The notes below the pieces were generated by a model. That model was not told the DNA's origin. It ran no database searches and saw only the letters and a program-made list of their open reading frames with translations. Below are positions 54,390 through 61,509 of a DNA stretch of 64,000 nt, piece by piece. The DNA comes from Desulfovibrio piger (GTDB lineage: Bacteria; Desulfobacterota; Desulfovibrionia; Desulfovibrionales; Desulfovibrionaceae). The translations under genes and the position numbers were made by a program. The DNA lies in NCBI RefSeq assembly GCF_951793255.1, contig NZ_OX636706.1, positions 1-64,000 on the forward strand. Reading direction: 5' to 3'. Each line of letters starts with the position of its first letter. Position 1 is the first letter of the stretch.

Positions 54390-54429
54390 AAAAAGGCCCC
54401 TGATCCGTTGAGGAATCAGGGGCCTTTTT
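54390..54429 (-). terminator. Intrinsic-terminator hairpin just upstream of the AAA gene
   Basis: AAAAAGGCCCCTGAT and ATCAGGGGCCTTTTT pair perfectly (15 bp) around a 10-base loop; read on the minus strand it ends in five T. It follows the zeta-like gene (stop at 54445) and ends 20 bases before the AAA start codon, with the AAGGAG in the gap. There is no room for a promoter after it. Confidence 0.85.
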
Positions 54430-54444
54430 CGTTGTATCTGGTTA

Positions 54445-54915
54445 CTAAAGGGGAATGTAGTTACCGAAAGAGTTATCCAAAATGGTCACCTTGTCAGCCA
54501 ATTGCATGGCACGTGGCAGATTTTCAAGACTTCTGGCATAACGACGGATAACATCTTGAGCAGGAACGTCATGGCCTCCACGGGCAACACGAGCTGCTAC
54601 ACGCTGCAAAGCCAATTCAGGACTGGACAAACGAATATACACCAGCTCAATCTGATAGCCTCGTTGTCGAGCTTCTGCCATCAGGGTAAAGTCAAAGTGA
54701 GCCGTCAGGGTTGACTCCCTGGCAAAGGAAACCCCCTCCTGTAAAAATACACGCGCCATACGTACAGCAGCCTTGCCTGCCGCCATAGGCGATAATCCAT
54801 CTGCCGCCAGTTTGTCAGGATCAATCACCAACAGATTTTCCCTGAGAGCGACAGTTCTTGTGAACGTGCTTTTGCCAGCACCATTGGGGCCACAAATACA
54901 CAAGAGCCGTGGCAT
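54445..54915 (-). CDS. Zeta-toxin-like P-loop kinase
   Basis: Zeta toxins phosphorylate UDP-N-acetylglucosamine and block cell-wall synthesis. The 156-residue protein has Walker A GPNGAGKST (about residues 9-17), then IDPDKLAADG, and ESTLTAHFDF, matching the zeta toxin layout but shorter than the 270-residue zeta of Streptococcus. The substrate residues are not certain. It begins directly after the putative antitoxin stop (TAA ATG), which supports a toxin-antitoxin pair. Confidence 0.78.
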   Translation of the reverse strand: MPRLLCICGPNGAGKSTFTRTVALRENLLVIDPDKLAADGLSPMAAGKAAVRMARVFLQEGVSFARESTLTAHFDFTLMAEARQRGYQIELVYIRLSSPELALQRVAARVARGGHDVPAQDVIRRYARSLENLPRAMQLADKVTILDNSFGNYIPL

Positions 54916-55101
54916 TTACTGCTCCATTTTTTCCGGGACAGGCAATGACGTTTTTTCTATGCGCCCGTCAGGATAACGCAGAACATAGTGCCCATCCTGG
55001 TCGATATAGTTCAGCGGTATTCCCTTCTCGAGTTCTTTTTGCAGGATAACATGCTGATTTTCCACAGCAGTTTCAACAAGTTCTTCCAACGTCAGAGGCA
55101 T
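54916..55101 (-). CDS. Putative antitoxin of the zeta-like pair
   Basis: The 61-residue protein is acidic at the start (LEELVETAVENQHVILQKELEKG) and has a C-terminal YIDQDGHYVLRYPDGRIE. It lies immediately upstream of the zeta-like kinase, with GGAG before that gene formed by its own last codons. I do not recognise it; the antitoxin call is from position, size and charge only. Small proteins of this sort often accompany zeta-like toxins on islands. Confidence 0.55.
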   Translation of the reverse strand: MPLTLEELVETAVENQHVILQKELEKGIPLNYIDQDGHYVLRYPDGRIEKTSLPVPEKMEQ

Positions 55102-55186
55102 GTCAAACTCCTGTTGCCATCATGGCTGTTTGAAGATTCCTTAGGAGATTGTGACGTAAGAGTGCGTCACAGGCAAGATACCTCCC

Positions 55187-55558
55187 CTACTCTTCAATAG
55201 CTTCTCTCATGGAGATGCCACGGGACACCTCCATCTCAAAAGGATTCTCGCACCAGCTACCATCTGTCTCCACATCATCGAATTCCTCTCCAATCCGAAT
55301 GAAGTAGAAGTCCTGGGCATCGAGTTCGTTGAGCTGTGCTTGCAGCCAGTTGATCTCGGGAAACGTGCTGTACCACTTGGTCCAGTTCCAGAACCAGAGC
55401 TGATCGCCTTCTTTGCTCGTGTAGTGGGTATCCGCATGCGCCAACAGGTTTTCGACAACTGTGCGCAGTTCCGAATCTTCCAGCGTTGTCAGTTTTCCAG
55501 TGAGCTGCTTGTAGCCTGCGGCAGAAATGGTGAGGCCAACTTCAGAGTAGTATCCCAT
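55187..55558 (-). CDS. Unknown island protein (YSEVGL start)
   Basis: I cannot assign the 123-residue protein. It starts MGYYSEVGLTISAAGY and is rich in aromatic and acidic residues (LWFWNWTKWYSTFPEINW, EEFDDVETDG). No membrane helix is visible. Proteins with similar starts occur on integrated elements and phages, of unknown role. The AAGGAG ribosome-binding site is strong. It lies between the nuclease gene and the antitoxin gene. Confidence 0.5.
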   Translation of the reverse strand: MGYYSEVGLTISAAGYKQLTGKLTTLEDSELRTVVENLLAHADTHYTSKEGDQLWFWNWTKWYSTFPEINWLQAQLNELDAQDFYFIRIGEEFDDVETDGSWCENPFEMEVSRGISMREAIEE

Positions 55559-55583
55559 GATGTCTCCTTACAGGATGAGGGGG

Positions 55584-56753
55584 TTAGTGGATGGGGGTGA
55601 TGGACAAACGGGCAACAGGCTTTCCTTCCTGCTCATGCCGCTGGAACAATGCATCCACATCGATATGATCAAGACCTTCCTCATGGAAGATATGCGCCAA
55701 TTCCTGTGCCAATCCCTTGCGATCCAAAGTACGTCGGCCAGATGACATACCCAGACGAAAACGATGCTGTCCTGTACTTATCCAATCCGTAGTGGATGCG
55801 AGTTGATGCGCCTGTTTGAGAGCGCTTTCGATTTCCTTGATACGGATATCCAGGGTGGAACGTTCTTCCTTGAGCTGTTCAAGTCTGGTCACAGCAGGTT
55901 CCCATTGCGGTTGAAAATCCCCCTGACGGAATTTGGGACATCCCTCATTGAATGAGCAGGTAGCGCACAGAAGATGGAATCCCCTGGCATAACGGAGAGC
56001 ATCCAGTTCACGTTGCTGTTGTCTGCATGAACAGGTCTCCTGCCAGAATTGTTCAGCTGTTTTGCCTACAACTTCCAGAGTCCCTTTTTCCGAAACAAAT
56101 GGGCCAAATGCCCGACAGTCTTTCATGGACAGGTAGAGCAACCAGCCTTCCAGATCGATTTCCGTAGGGGTATCCGGTATGATCAGTCCCCATTGCAGCT
56201 TGCATATCTCCGGAAAGGTTCGGGCATGGCATATCTGTTCCCCGGAAGTGTTCCTCACGGAAAAAACAGGGTGATGCCACAAGGCAGCCAGAAGACTCGT
56301 TTGACCTTTGACCTGGATCAGATGTGATGGGTATGGTTCTGTAGGAATGTTTTCCGTACTTTTTACCTCCAGAATACGAACCGCCTTCCTAGGGGAATCC
56401 CATACCAAGGTGAAATCCAGATGTGCCCGGATGGGTGTATCCTTATATATCCAGTCGATCTCCAGCTGAGGGAGAACACGCAGGCCAAGCGCAGATAATC
56501 CTTCCCCGATACCCTGTTCAAACCAGTGACCACGTTGCAGAGGAAGCAGGCGATCAAGGTTTTCCGGCTCAGGAAAGATCCTGGAAGCCACCGCAGCCCG
56601 GGGACATTCCAGATACTTGCCCACATCGCTCATACCGACATATGAGGTACGATCTCCAAGCATGGCATGCGTCTGGGAACGTGAAGAAACGAGAAAGCCC
56701 TGCCGGATCACTTCCAGCAGGGCTTTCTCTCGTACAAGAGATGAGGGTGTCAT
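55584..56753 (-). CDS. Cas4/RecB-like PD-(D/E)XK nuclease with an Fe-S-type cysteine set
   Basis: The 389-residue protein has the PD-(D/E)XK core: H in RGHWFEQG, D in RAHLDFTLVW, ExK in ILEVKST, and Q in LIQVKGQ. Four cysteines (one in YLECPR, three in LLCATCSFNEGCPKF) suggest a [4Fe-4S] cluster like Cas4 and AddB. This is a 5-prime-end-processing nuclease type; its substrate is not known. A following coiled-coil (EERSTLDIRIKEIESAL) is present. The ATG has GGAGAGG upstream. It is next to the ERF gene, which suggests a joint recombination role. Confidence 0.82.
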   Translation of the reverse strand: MTPSSLVREKALLEVIRQGFLVSSRSQTHAMLGDRTSYVGMSDVGKYLECPRAAVASRIFPEPENLDRLLPLQRGHWFEQGIGEGLSALGLRVLPQLEIDWIYKDTPIRAHLDFTLVWDSPRKAVRILEVKSTENIPTEPYPSHLIQVKGQTSLLAALWHHPVFSVRNTSGEQICHARTFPEICKLQWGLIIPDTPTEIDLEGWLLYLSMKDCRAFGPFVSEKGTLEVVGKTAEQFWQETCSCRQQQRELDALRYARGFHLLCATCSFNEGCPKFRQGDFQPQWEPAVTRLEQLKEERSTLDIRIKEIESALKQAHQLASTTDWISTGQHRFRLGMSSGRRTLDRKGLAQELAHIFHEEGLDHIDVDALFQRHEQEGKPVARLSITPIH

Positions 56754-56768
56754 GTCCTCTCCTTCAGG

Positions 56769-57483
56769 TTAGGCAGTTCCGGCATATTTCCACCAGAACT
56801 TGCGCTGTGCGTTCCAACGAAAACCAGCACCCGAAAGTATCTCACTGCGAGTCTGGGTATCTCCTGTAGCCACGATGCACTCCCTTCCATCCTGTGTGCT
56901 GACTATCTGGTAGCTCACGCCATCCAGCTGGGGGAGATCAGCAAAAGATCCATATTGCCGTTTTGAGGTGCCTGATTTTTTATCCGCCTGTGGTTCGCCT
57001 ATCCTGAAAGCCTTTTTGCACCTGAGCCCCGTTTCTAGGCTGTTTCACGCGTCCAGATGTTTTAGGTTGCATTTTTGCGGCTTCTCCATCGTCATCCTCC
57101 TCTGTGATTATGCCCAGCATGGCTGTCAGAGCATACCGTCTGGCATAGGTAATGGCGCTGCCCATCCCCTGCGGATCAGCTTTTGGCAGAGGAACGACTG
57201 CCAATGAGCTTTGCCACTGACCGGATTCCGCATGTGTGAGTTTCGTCAGTAAACCGATATGTCCCGGACCAAGTTCCACAGGTGCAGGAACAGGAAGCTG
57301 AGTCATCCAGATACCATGTGCGAGGAGGACATCACGGCAAGCCTCCATGACCGAGTTGAGCGTGGCGTAATTGCTTCGGGTGAAAGGATTGGTGCCATCT
57401 CTGGCCGCAGGCAACAATTCGCGCTGTACCGCGATAAGAGCCTTGGCCAGTTCCGATATTTCAGCAGAACAGTATTCCAGCAT
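56769..57483 (-). pseudogene. ERF-family single-strand annealing protein, frameshifted
   Basis: ERF proteins anneal single strands in phage-like recombination. The first frame (57483 to 56980, 167 residues) has MLEYCSAEISELAKALIAVQ and GQWQSSLAVVPLPKADPQGMGSAITYARRYAL, typical of ERF. It stops soon after a basic tail. A second frame then continues to 56769 with YGSFADLPQLDGVSYQIVS and ILSGAGFRWNAQRKFWWKYA, a small domain common on mobile-element proteins. The shift is +1 (or -2) near 57005 at CAAAAAGG. It may be a mutation, an assembly error, or programmed. Confidence 0.72.
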
Positions 57484-57498
57484 GAGACCTCCCTACGG

Positions 57499-57534
57499 AA
57501 AAAAAGAAGCCCCGGAAGATGAATCCTCCGAGGC
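57499..57534 (-). terminator. Terminator-like hairpin directly upstream of the ERF gene
   Basis: On the minus strand a stem (GCCTCGGA/TTCCGGGGC with a G-T pair) is followed by TTC and a run of seven T. The T run ends only 15 bases before the ERF start codon, with its GGAGG inside that gap, so no promoter can lie between them. It follows the XRE-type gene. See the findings. Confidence 0.7.
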
Positions 57535-57582
57535 CGCATGTATTTCTTTTTGATAATATATATTTGAAATTTTTCGATTTCT

Positions 57583-57924
57583 TTATTTCAAACGCTGGAT
57601 GATCTTTTCCGCAAGGAAAATGATTTCACTCCTGGTGACGGTCGGCAGTTCTTCCTGCTTCGGGGACGAAAAGCTGATCCGGTATTTCTCCAGATCTTCC
57701 TGGGTCATAAACAGCTCGGCGACAGAACATTCCAGGATTTCAGCGATCTCTTCCAACCGTTGAAAGCGAGGAGCGACAAGGCCACGTTCGATTCTGGAAA
57801 GCGAATCTGCTCCCATCCCCAAACGCTCGGCAAAGGCCGCCTGATTCCATCCCAGCAGTTTTCGTCGTGCGGTAATGTTCGCACCTACTATGACCGCGAG
57901 TCGCTGCTTTTTCGTCCCAGCCAC
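57583..57924 (-). CDS. XRE-family repressor, first gene of the minus-strand train
   Basis: The 113-residue protein has a classic lambda-repressor-type HTH (LGWNQAAFAERLGMGADSLSRIERGLVAPR, about residues 20-50) and a C-terminal helical region. Such proteins control the switch between maintenance and transfer of mobile elements. I chose the GTG at 57924, which has GGAGG five bases upstream; an ATG 12 bases upstream has no ribosome-binding site. It faces a divergent gene for an unknown membrane protein. Confidence 0.85.
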   Translation of the reverse strand: MAGTKKQRLAVIVGANITARRKLLGWNQAAFAERLGMGADSLSRIERGLVAPRFQRLEEIAEILECSVAELFMTQEDLEKYRISFSSPKQEELPTVTRSEIIFLAEKIIQRLK

Positions 57925-58053
57925 GTATCCCTCCATTTTTGCGTACAAAAATAAGGGAAAGCGCGAGCTTCAAAAACAGCATAAAAACCAATTCTTGACA
58001 TTTTATGCAATAAAAAATAGTGCTATCAAAAAAAAGCTCCAAGGAGGTATAGT

Positions 58054-58644
58054 ATGGCAGTAGAAAACAAACCTACAACCAGTAATGATGAGGAACAGGC
58101 AAAAACAGCCCTCTTTCTGGTCGTAATAGCAATCTTTGGCTTTTGGTATTGGTATTGCTCTGATGGAATCAGAGCCGTAAAAAATATGCATGTATATGAA
58201 ATCATATCGGAAGATCAGGTTAATTTTGCTGGATTAATGGGAGTAAATTTTTCAAAAGGAGCCTTAAAAAATAGAGGGATGGATGTTGATATTACATTTG
58301 AAGAAGCCATCGACCGCACTTCTCCAAAAAATGTTGAATTTGATTCATTCGCTTCCGAAATAAGCGCTTTTGGGCAACGAGAGAAATTCAAAGGGGTCCA
58401 AATATCTATTTTGTATGATCCTCCTTTGGCTAATAAATACAAAACAATAGATATTACATACGCTGTTCTCAAAGAACACTTTTATCATTTTAATCCAGCG
58501 CCAATTGGACCTATCGCAATTACCTATATGACGACTGATGGTCACACAAAACAGATATCTGGGGGGCGACAAGATGTACTTCTTCCAATAGCCGCGTTCT
58601 TCTCAGAGTGTCCAAGTGAAGAATTTGCGAAAATACTTAAATAA
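58054..58644 (+). CDS. Unknown membrane-anchored island protein
   Basis: The 196-residue protein has a single membrane helix (about residues 19-35, ALFLVVIAIFGFWYWYC) after a charged start, with most of the chain on the outside: IISEDQVNFAGLMGVNFSKGALKNRG. I do not recognise it. AGGAGG precedes the ATG by eight bases. A TTGACA at 57995-58000 may be its -35 box, but the -10 region is weak. It lies divergent from the XRE repressor, so it may be controlled by it. Confidence 0.55.
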   Translation: MAVENKPTTSNDEEQAKTALFLVVIAIFGFWYWYCSDGIRAVKNMHVYEIISEDQVNFAGLMGVNFSKGALKNRGMDVDITFEEAIDRTSPKNVEFDSFASEISAFGQREKFKGVQISILYDPPLANKYKTIDITYAVLKEHFYHFNPAPIGPIAITYMTTDGHTKQISGGRQDVLLPIAAFFSECPSEEFAKILK

Positions 58645-58645
58645 C

Positions 58646-58686
58646 AATCAAGGAAGCCGTGTCCATAGGACACGGCTTCCTTGATT
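58646..58686 (+). terminator. Perfect 18-bp terminator
   Basis: Positions 58646-58663 and 58669-58686 are exact complements around a 5-base loop; only a few T follow. It ends the transcript of the membrane-anchored protein gene. Confidence 0.8.
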
Positions 58687-58699
58687 TGAGGCCAGATCT

Positions 58700-58831
58700 A
58701 TGCATAACATTGCGATACTCATAGGTGCAATTATCGGCGGATACATTCTTTTTTCTGATTTTATCATAGAATTTGGAGTAATTGGTGGGATTTTAGCTAT
58801 CATTGCATGTTTACTAATTATATACAAATAA
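58700..58831 (+). CDS. 43-residue hydrophobic protein
   Basis: The small frame MHNIAILIGAIIGGYILFSD... has two hydrophobic segments (about residues 4-18 and 26-41) and a C-terminal YK, typical of small membrane proteins. GAGG lies about nine bases before the ATG. It is between two cargo genes. Support is moderate because there is no known homologue; if real, it is membrane-embedded. Confidence 0.45.
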   Translation: MHNIAILIGAIIGGYILFSDFIIEFGVIGGILAIIACLLIIYK

Positions 58832-58877
58832 AATAATTAGTTACGTAAATTATATAAATAAACCCTGGAGAAATAAA

Positions 58878-59588
58878 ATGAGATGCTTGACTAGAATTAT
58901 AATTACATCATTCATTATTACCTTTTACGCCACAGCAGTATTTGCTATTTCTGATACAGAATACCAAGAATTATTAAAAGTTCCCTACTTCAAACAGGCA
59001 GACCAAGAACTTTCAGCTGTTTGGAAAGAAGTCTATAGCAAACTTGACGGTGCTTATAAAAAACAAATCTTAAATGACCAGCGTCAGTGGCTGAAGTCTG
59101 GACGTGACAGTAGCGCGAAAGCCTTGATGGAGGAAGAAGGATTCACCATAGAGGACGCCTATACCATAGCTGTTTATCTGAGAATAGGAGACTTGTATGT
59201 CATTCAACATAACAACTCCCTATCTCCAGACCAGTATGGCAGTGCAAAAGCTGATGGCTATTACTATGACACGATGTATGAAAAAGCAGTCAATTTAATC
59301 AAACAGCATAAAAATTCTGACAGTCAAATTTTGGCAATCCGAAGTACACAAGGGGAATATCTTGGTTTCATGGAGGAAGAAGGCATGATGGTCGGCTTTA
59401 CCATTCGGAAACCAAGCTATGCACAAGTTTTTATCAGCTGCCCAAAAGAAAAAACTCTTGAGTTTTTTGGCTCGCTTTCGGCTGGTGGTAAGGTAGAGGC
59501 CACATACCAAATCACCTATGTCGAAGAAGGCCCTGACGGCCCAGAGGTATATCTTTCATGCAAGGCTGGCAGAAGACTGGCAAACTAA
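58878..59588 (+). CDS. Exported DUF1311-type (LprI-like) protein
   Basis: The 236-residue protein has a signal peptide (about residues 1-23) and a lysozyme-inhibitor-like LprI/DUF1311 region: ADQELSAVWKEVYSKLDGAYKKQILNDQRQWLKSGRD (about 37-78). The C-terminal 120 residues are not recognised. DUF1311 proteins are periplasmic and a few inhibit lysozyme, but that role is not shown here. It starts after GGAGAAAT. It is probably defence or surface-protection cargo. Confidence 0.7.
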   Translation: MRCLTRIIITSFIITFYATAVFAISDTEYQELLKVPYFKQADQELSAVWKEVYSKLDGAYKKQILNDQRQWLKSGRDSSAKALMEEEGFTIEDAYTIAVYLRIGDLYVIQHNNSLSPDQYGSAKADGYYYDTMYEKAVNLIKQHKNSDSQILAIRSTQGEYLGFMEEEGMMVGFTIRKPSYAQVFISCPKEKTLEFFGSLSAGGKVEATYQITYVEEGPDGPEVYLSCKAGRRLAN

Positions 59589-59595
59589 TCCATCA

Positions 59596-59636
59596 CTAAA
59601 AGAGCCCGACTGGTCATCCCAGCCGGGCTCTTTTAG
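59596..59636. terminator. Bidirectional terminator between DUF1311-type and MucR genes
   Basis: The arms CTAAAAGAGCCCG and CGGGCTCTTTTAG form a perfect 13-bp stem with a further inner stem, and T runs on both sides. It lies between two convergent genes and serves both. Confidence 0.85.
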
Positions 59637-59643
59637 TAGCAAC

Positions 59644-60153
59644 TTATCCTTCCTGCCCCTCTTTCTCCATACGCTTCGCAGCTCTGGCTTCCTGGGCACG
59701 TCTGGCATTATCCGTCATCTTTGCGAGGTATTCCCGAGCCATGAGTTTTTGTGTCGGCTCATAGCCACAAAGTTTTTTGTAGTCCTCTACGCTGAGTTCA
59801 TGATGAGCCAGATGACGAGCCGTCAGACTCAAAGATTGCTTGCCGCAAAGGCAGCAGGTGATGCTTTTCTCCGTAATGGCCGTAGCAGGATCGAACTTCA
59901 AATCATCCTTCGTATACTGCTTCTTCTGGGGAGCAGGCTTTTTCTCAATTTCGGGGATCAGCGCCACTTGCTTGACAGGAGCAGCTACGGGCTGGACAGG
60001 GGAGACTACAAACTCAGGCTGTTCCAGGAGACGTTTCTCGATCTCCATGTTGAGCAGCTTGGCTTTCTCATACTCAGCCATGACAAATTCGATAGGTTGA
60101 TTGCTGTGTTTAGCAAAAATCGCTGCAAAAATATCCTTATCTTCCAGTGCCAT
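59644..60153 (-). CDS. Ros/MucR-family zinc-finger regulator
   Basis: The 169-residue protein has the MucR zinc finger at about residues 98-120 (CCLCGKQSLSLTARHLAHHELSV), with two Cys and two His ligands, and a KLCGYEPTQKLM segment. MucR proteins repress AT-rich horizontally acquired DNA in some alphaproteobacteria. The N-terminal 80 residues are helical and proline-rich. A cadre of such genes is common on mobile islands. Its targets here are unknown; it could silence island genes. Confidence 0.85.
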   Translation of the reverse strand: MALEDKDIFAAIFAKHSNQPIEFVMAEYEKAKLLNMEIEKRLLEQPEFVVSPVQPVAAPVKQVALIPEIEKKPAPQKKQYTKDDLKFDPATAITEKSITCCLCGKQSLSLTARHLAHHELSVEDYKKLCGYEPTQKLMAREYLAKMTDNARRAQEARAAKRMEKEGQEG

Positions 60154-60503
60154 TTTTGCCTCCTTTTTTATATCAAAAATTTCAATAAATATATGCTAAG
60201 AACAGTCAATTAGCAATGCTTTGAAGTATAAATTATCCTATCCCGCATGACATTTTTATAGATAAAATACAAAAATGAGTTTCTCCTATAATGAAAAAGG
60301 AAGCTATTCTCTCTCTCTCTTTAATCCTTTTGGGGAGCAGGTAGTGGACGACCAGAGAAAAAGTCGGTATCCTTACCAAAACAGGAGAAAGAATGCCAGT
60401 TATTTTAAATATAGGGGCATATCGATTTTTCTTCTATTCGAATGAGGGAAATCCGACAAAAGCTCCGCATATCCATGTAAGAGAATGTCCGGCATACATC
60501 TTG

Positions 60504-61298
60504 CTATACCAGTTTTCTCCAAAGGATACAGGCCAAAGCAAGGTAAAGTAGCCCCATAAAATTGACGAGGTAACAACAGTAGCGAGTACGCAAGCTCCGA
60601 AAACCCTTCAACCAGGCGAATGTCCGCTCTACTACCCAACGGCGGGCAGGAGTCCTCCAGCGGTCCCGAACTTCTTCCCCCCGGCTGCGGATATGCTCCT
60701 CAAATCCGTTTACGTAGACTTCTTCGCTGACTCGCGGGTAGTCATAGCCCTTGTCCAGACAGAGATGGCGTACGGCAGACCCCAGAAACCAGCCGCCCAT
60801 TTCCCGGGAGTTCTTCAGCGTCGCTTCTATCAGGCGGCTGTCATGAACATTGGCACCTGTGACTGTCACTCCCAGAGGAATACCCTGACCATCCACATGG
60901 AGATGTATCTTGCCGCCGCTTCGGCCCCTGTCCGTCGGGTTGCGTCCAAGGCCCTCAGTCGCTGATTTTTTGAGAGCGCGTCGGGGCTTGCAGCAAGGTG
61001 CCGTCCATAGCCTGCCATTGGGCGTCGACGCCGACCTTTTCCCCATATTCAGCAAGAAGGATGCGAAAAATCTCCGCCATGATGCCAGCTTTGTTCCATC
61101 GCTGGAAGTGCTCGTGGACAGTGCTTTTTGATCCATAGCAGGCGGGAAGCATGGCCCATTGGCATCCTGTCCGGCATTTGTAGAGGATTCCTGCCAGAAC
61201 CGTGCGCTGCGCAAGCGGTTTGCTGCCGCCGCTTCTTTTTCGTTTGAACGGGGCAAGGAGAGGCTCGATACGTTCCCACAGCTCATCAGGCACATCAC
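60504..61298 (-). CDS. IS5-family transposase, downstream frame (catalytic part)
   Basis: Only the part after the shift (from about 60970 to 60504) is meaningful. It has GGKIHLHVDGQGIPLGV, the second aspartate in CLDKGYDYPRVSEEV, and the RRWVVERTFAWLKGFRSLRTRY motif with the catalytic glutamate. The reading shift needed is +1 (or -2), unlike the -1 slip of the element at 5660. If that shift is not programmed, this copy is broken. Confidence 0.8.
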   Translation of the reverse strand: MMCLMSCGNVSSLSLPRSNEKEAAAANRLRSARFWQESSTNAGQDANGPCFPPAMDQKALSTSTSSDGTKLASWRRFFASFLLNMGKRSASTPNGRLWTAPCCKPRRALKKSATEGLGRNPTDRGRSGGKIHLHVDGQGIPLGVTVTGANVHDSRLIEATLKNSREMGGWFLGSAVRHLCLDKGYDYPRVSEEVYVNGFEEHIRSRGEEVRDRWRTPARRWVVERTFAWLKGFRSLRTRYCCYLVNFMGLLYLALACILWRKLV

Positions 61299-61317
61299 GA
61301 AAATCTGTTTGTTTCAT
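60955..61317 (-). CDS. IS5-family transposase, upstream frame
   Basis: The 120-residue frame holds the DUF4096-type part (VPDELWERIEPLLAPF, AGILYKCRTGCQWAMLP, TVHEHFQRWNKAGIM) and the first catalytic aspartate in AMDGTLLQA. A run of six A near 60962-60967 lies where the reading changes by +1 (or -2) into the downstream frame. Without that shift only a non-catalytic protein is made. Confidence 0.85.
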   Translation of the reverse strand: MKQTDFRDVPDELWERIEPLLAPFKRKRSGGSKPLAQRTVLAGILYKCRTGCQWAMLPACYGSKSTVHEHFQRWNKAGIMAEIFRILLAEYGEKVGVDAQWQAMDGTLLQAPTRSQKISD

Positions 61318-61509
61318 GGGACGAGATTACCACACCTTTTAAAATCAAAAAACATGCCGGACATCCTCTAAGAAGCCAGAATGGCGAAGCCAAAATTTCT
61401 CTTGTGGAACCCTATGCTGTGATGCTCAATGCAGGATTTTCAGCACAGGAGCTGCGCAAAATTTGCAAGCTCGTCCAGGAAAAACGAGAGATCCTGAAGG
61501 GAGCCTACC

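Larger units (their letters stand above)
60481..61368 (-). mobile_element. IS5-family (IS427/IS1031-type) insertion sequence in the DUF4160 gene
   Basis: The element is 888 bp with terminal inverted repeats GAGAATGTCCGGCAT (60481-60495) and ATGCCGGACATCCTC (61354-61368), differing at one position. A TAA repeat flanks it (60478-60480 and 61369-61371), the TNA duplication known for parts of this family. Two transposase frames on the minus strand are joined at AAAAAAT. Confidence 0.9.

Noticed and set aside
55584..56753. CRISPR-associated Cas4 function for the nuclease
   Set aside because: The motifs resemble Cas4, but no CRISPR array or other cas gene is visible anywhere in the window and the gene sits with ERF and XRE genes.
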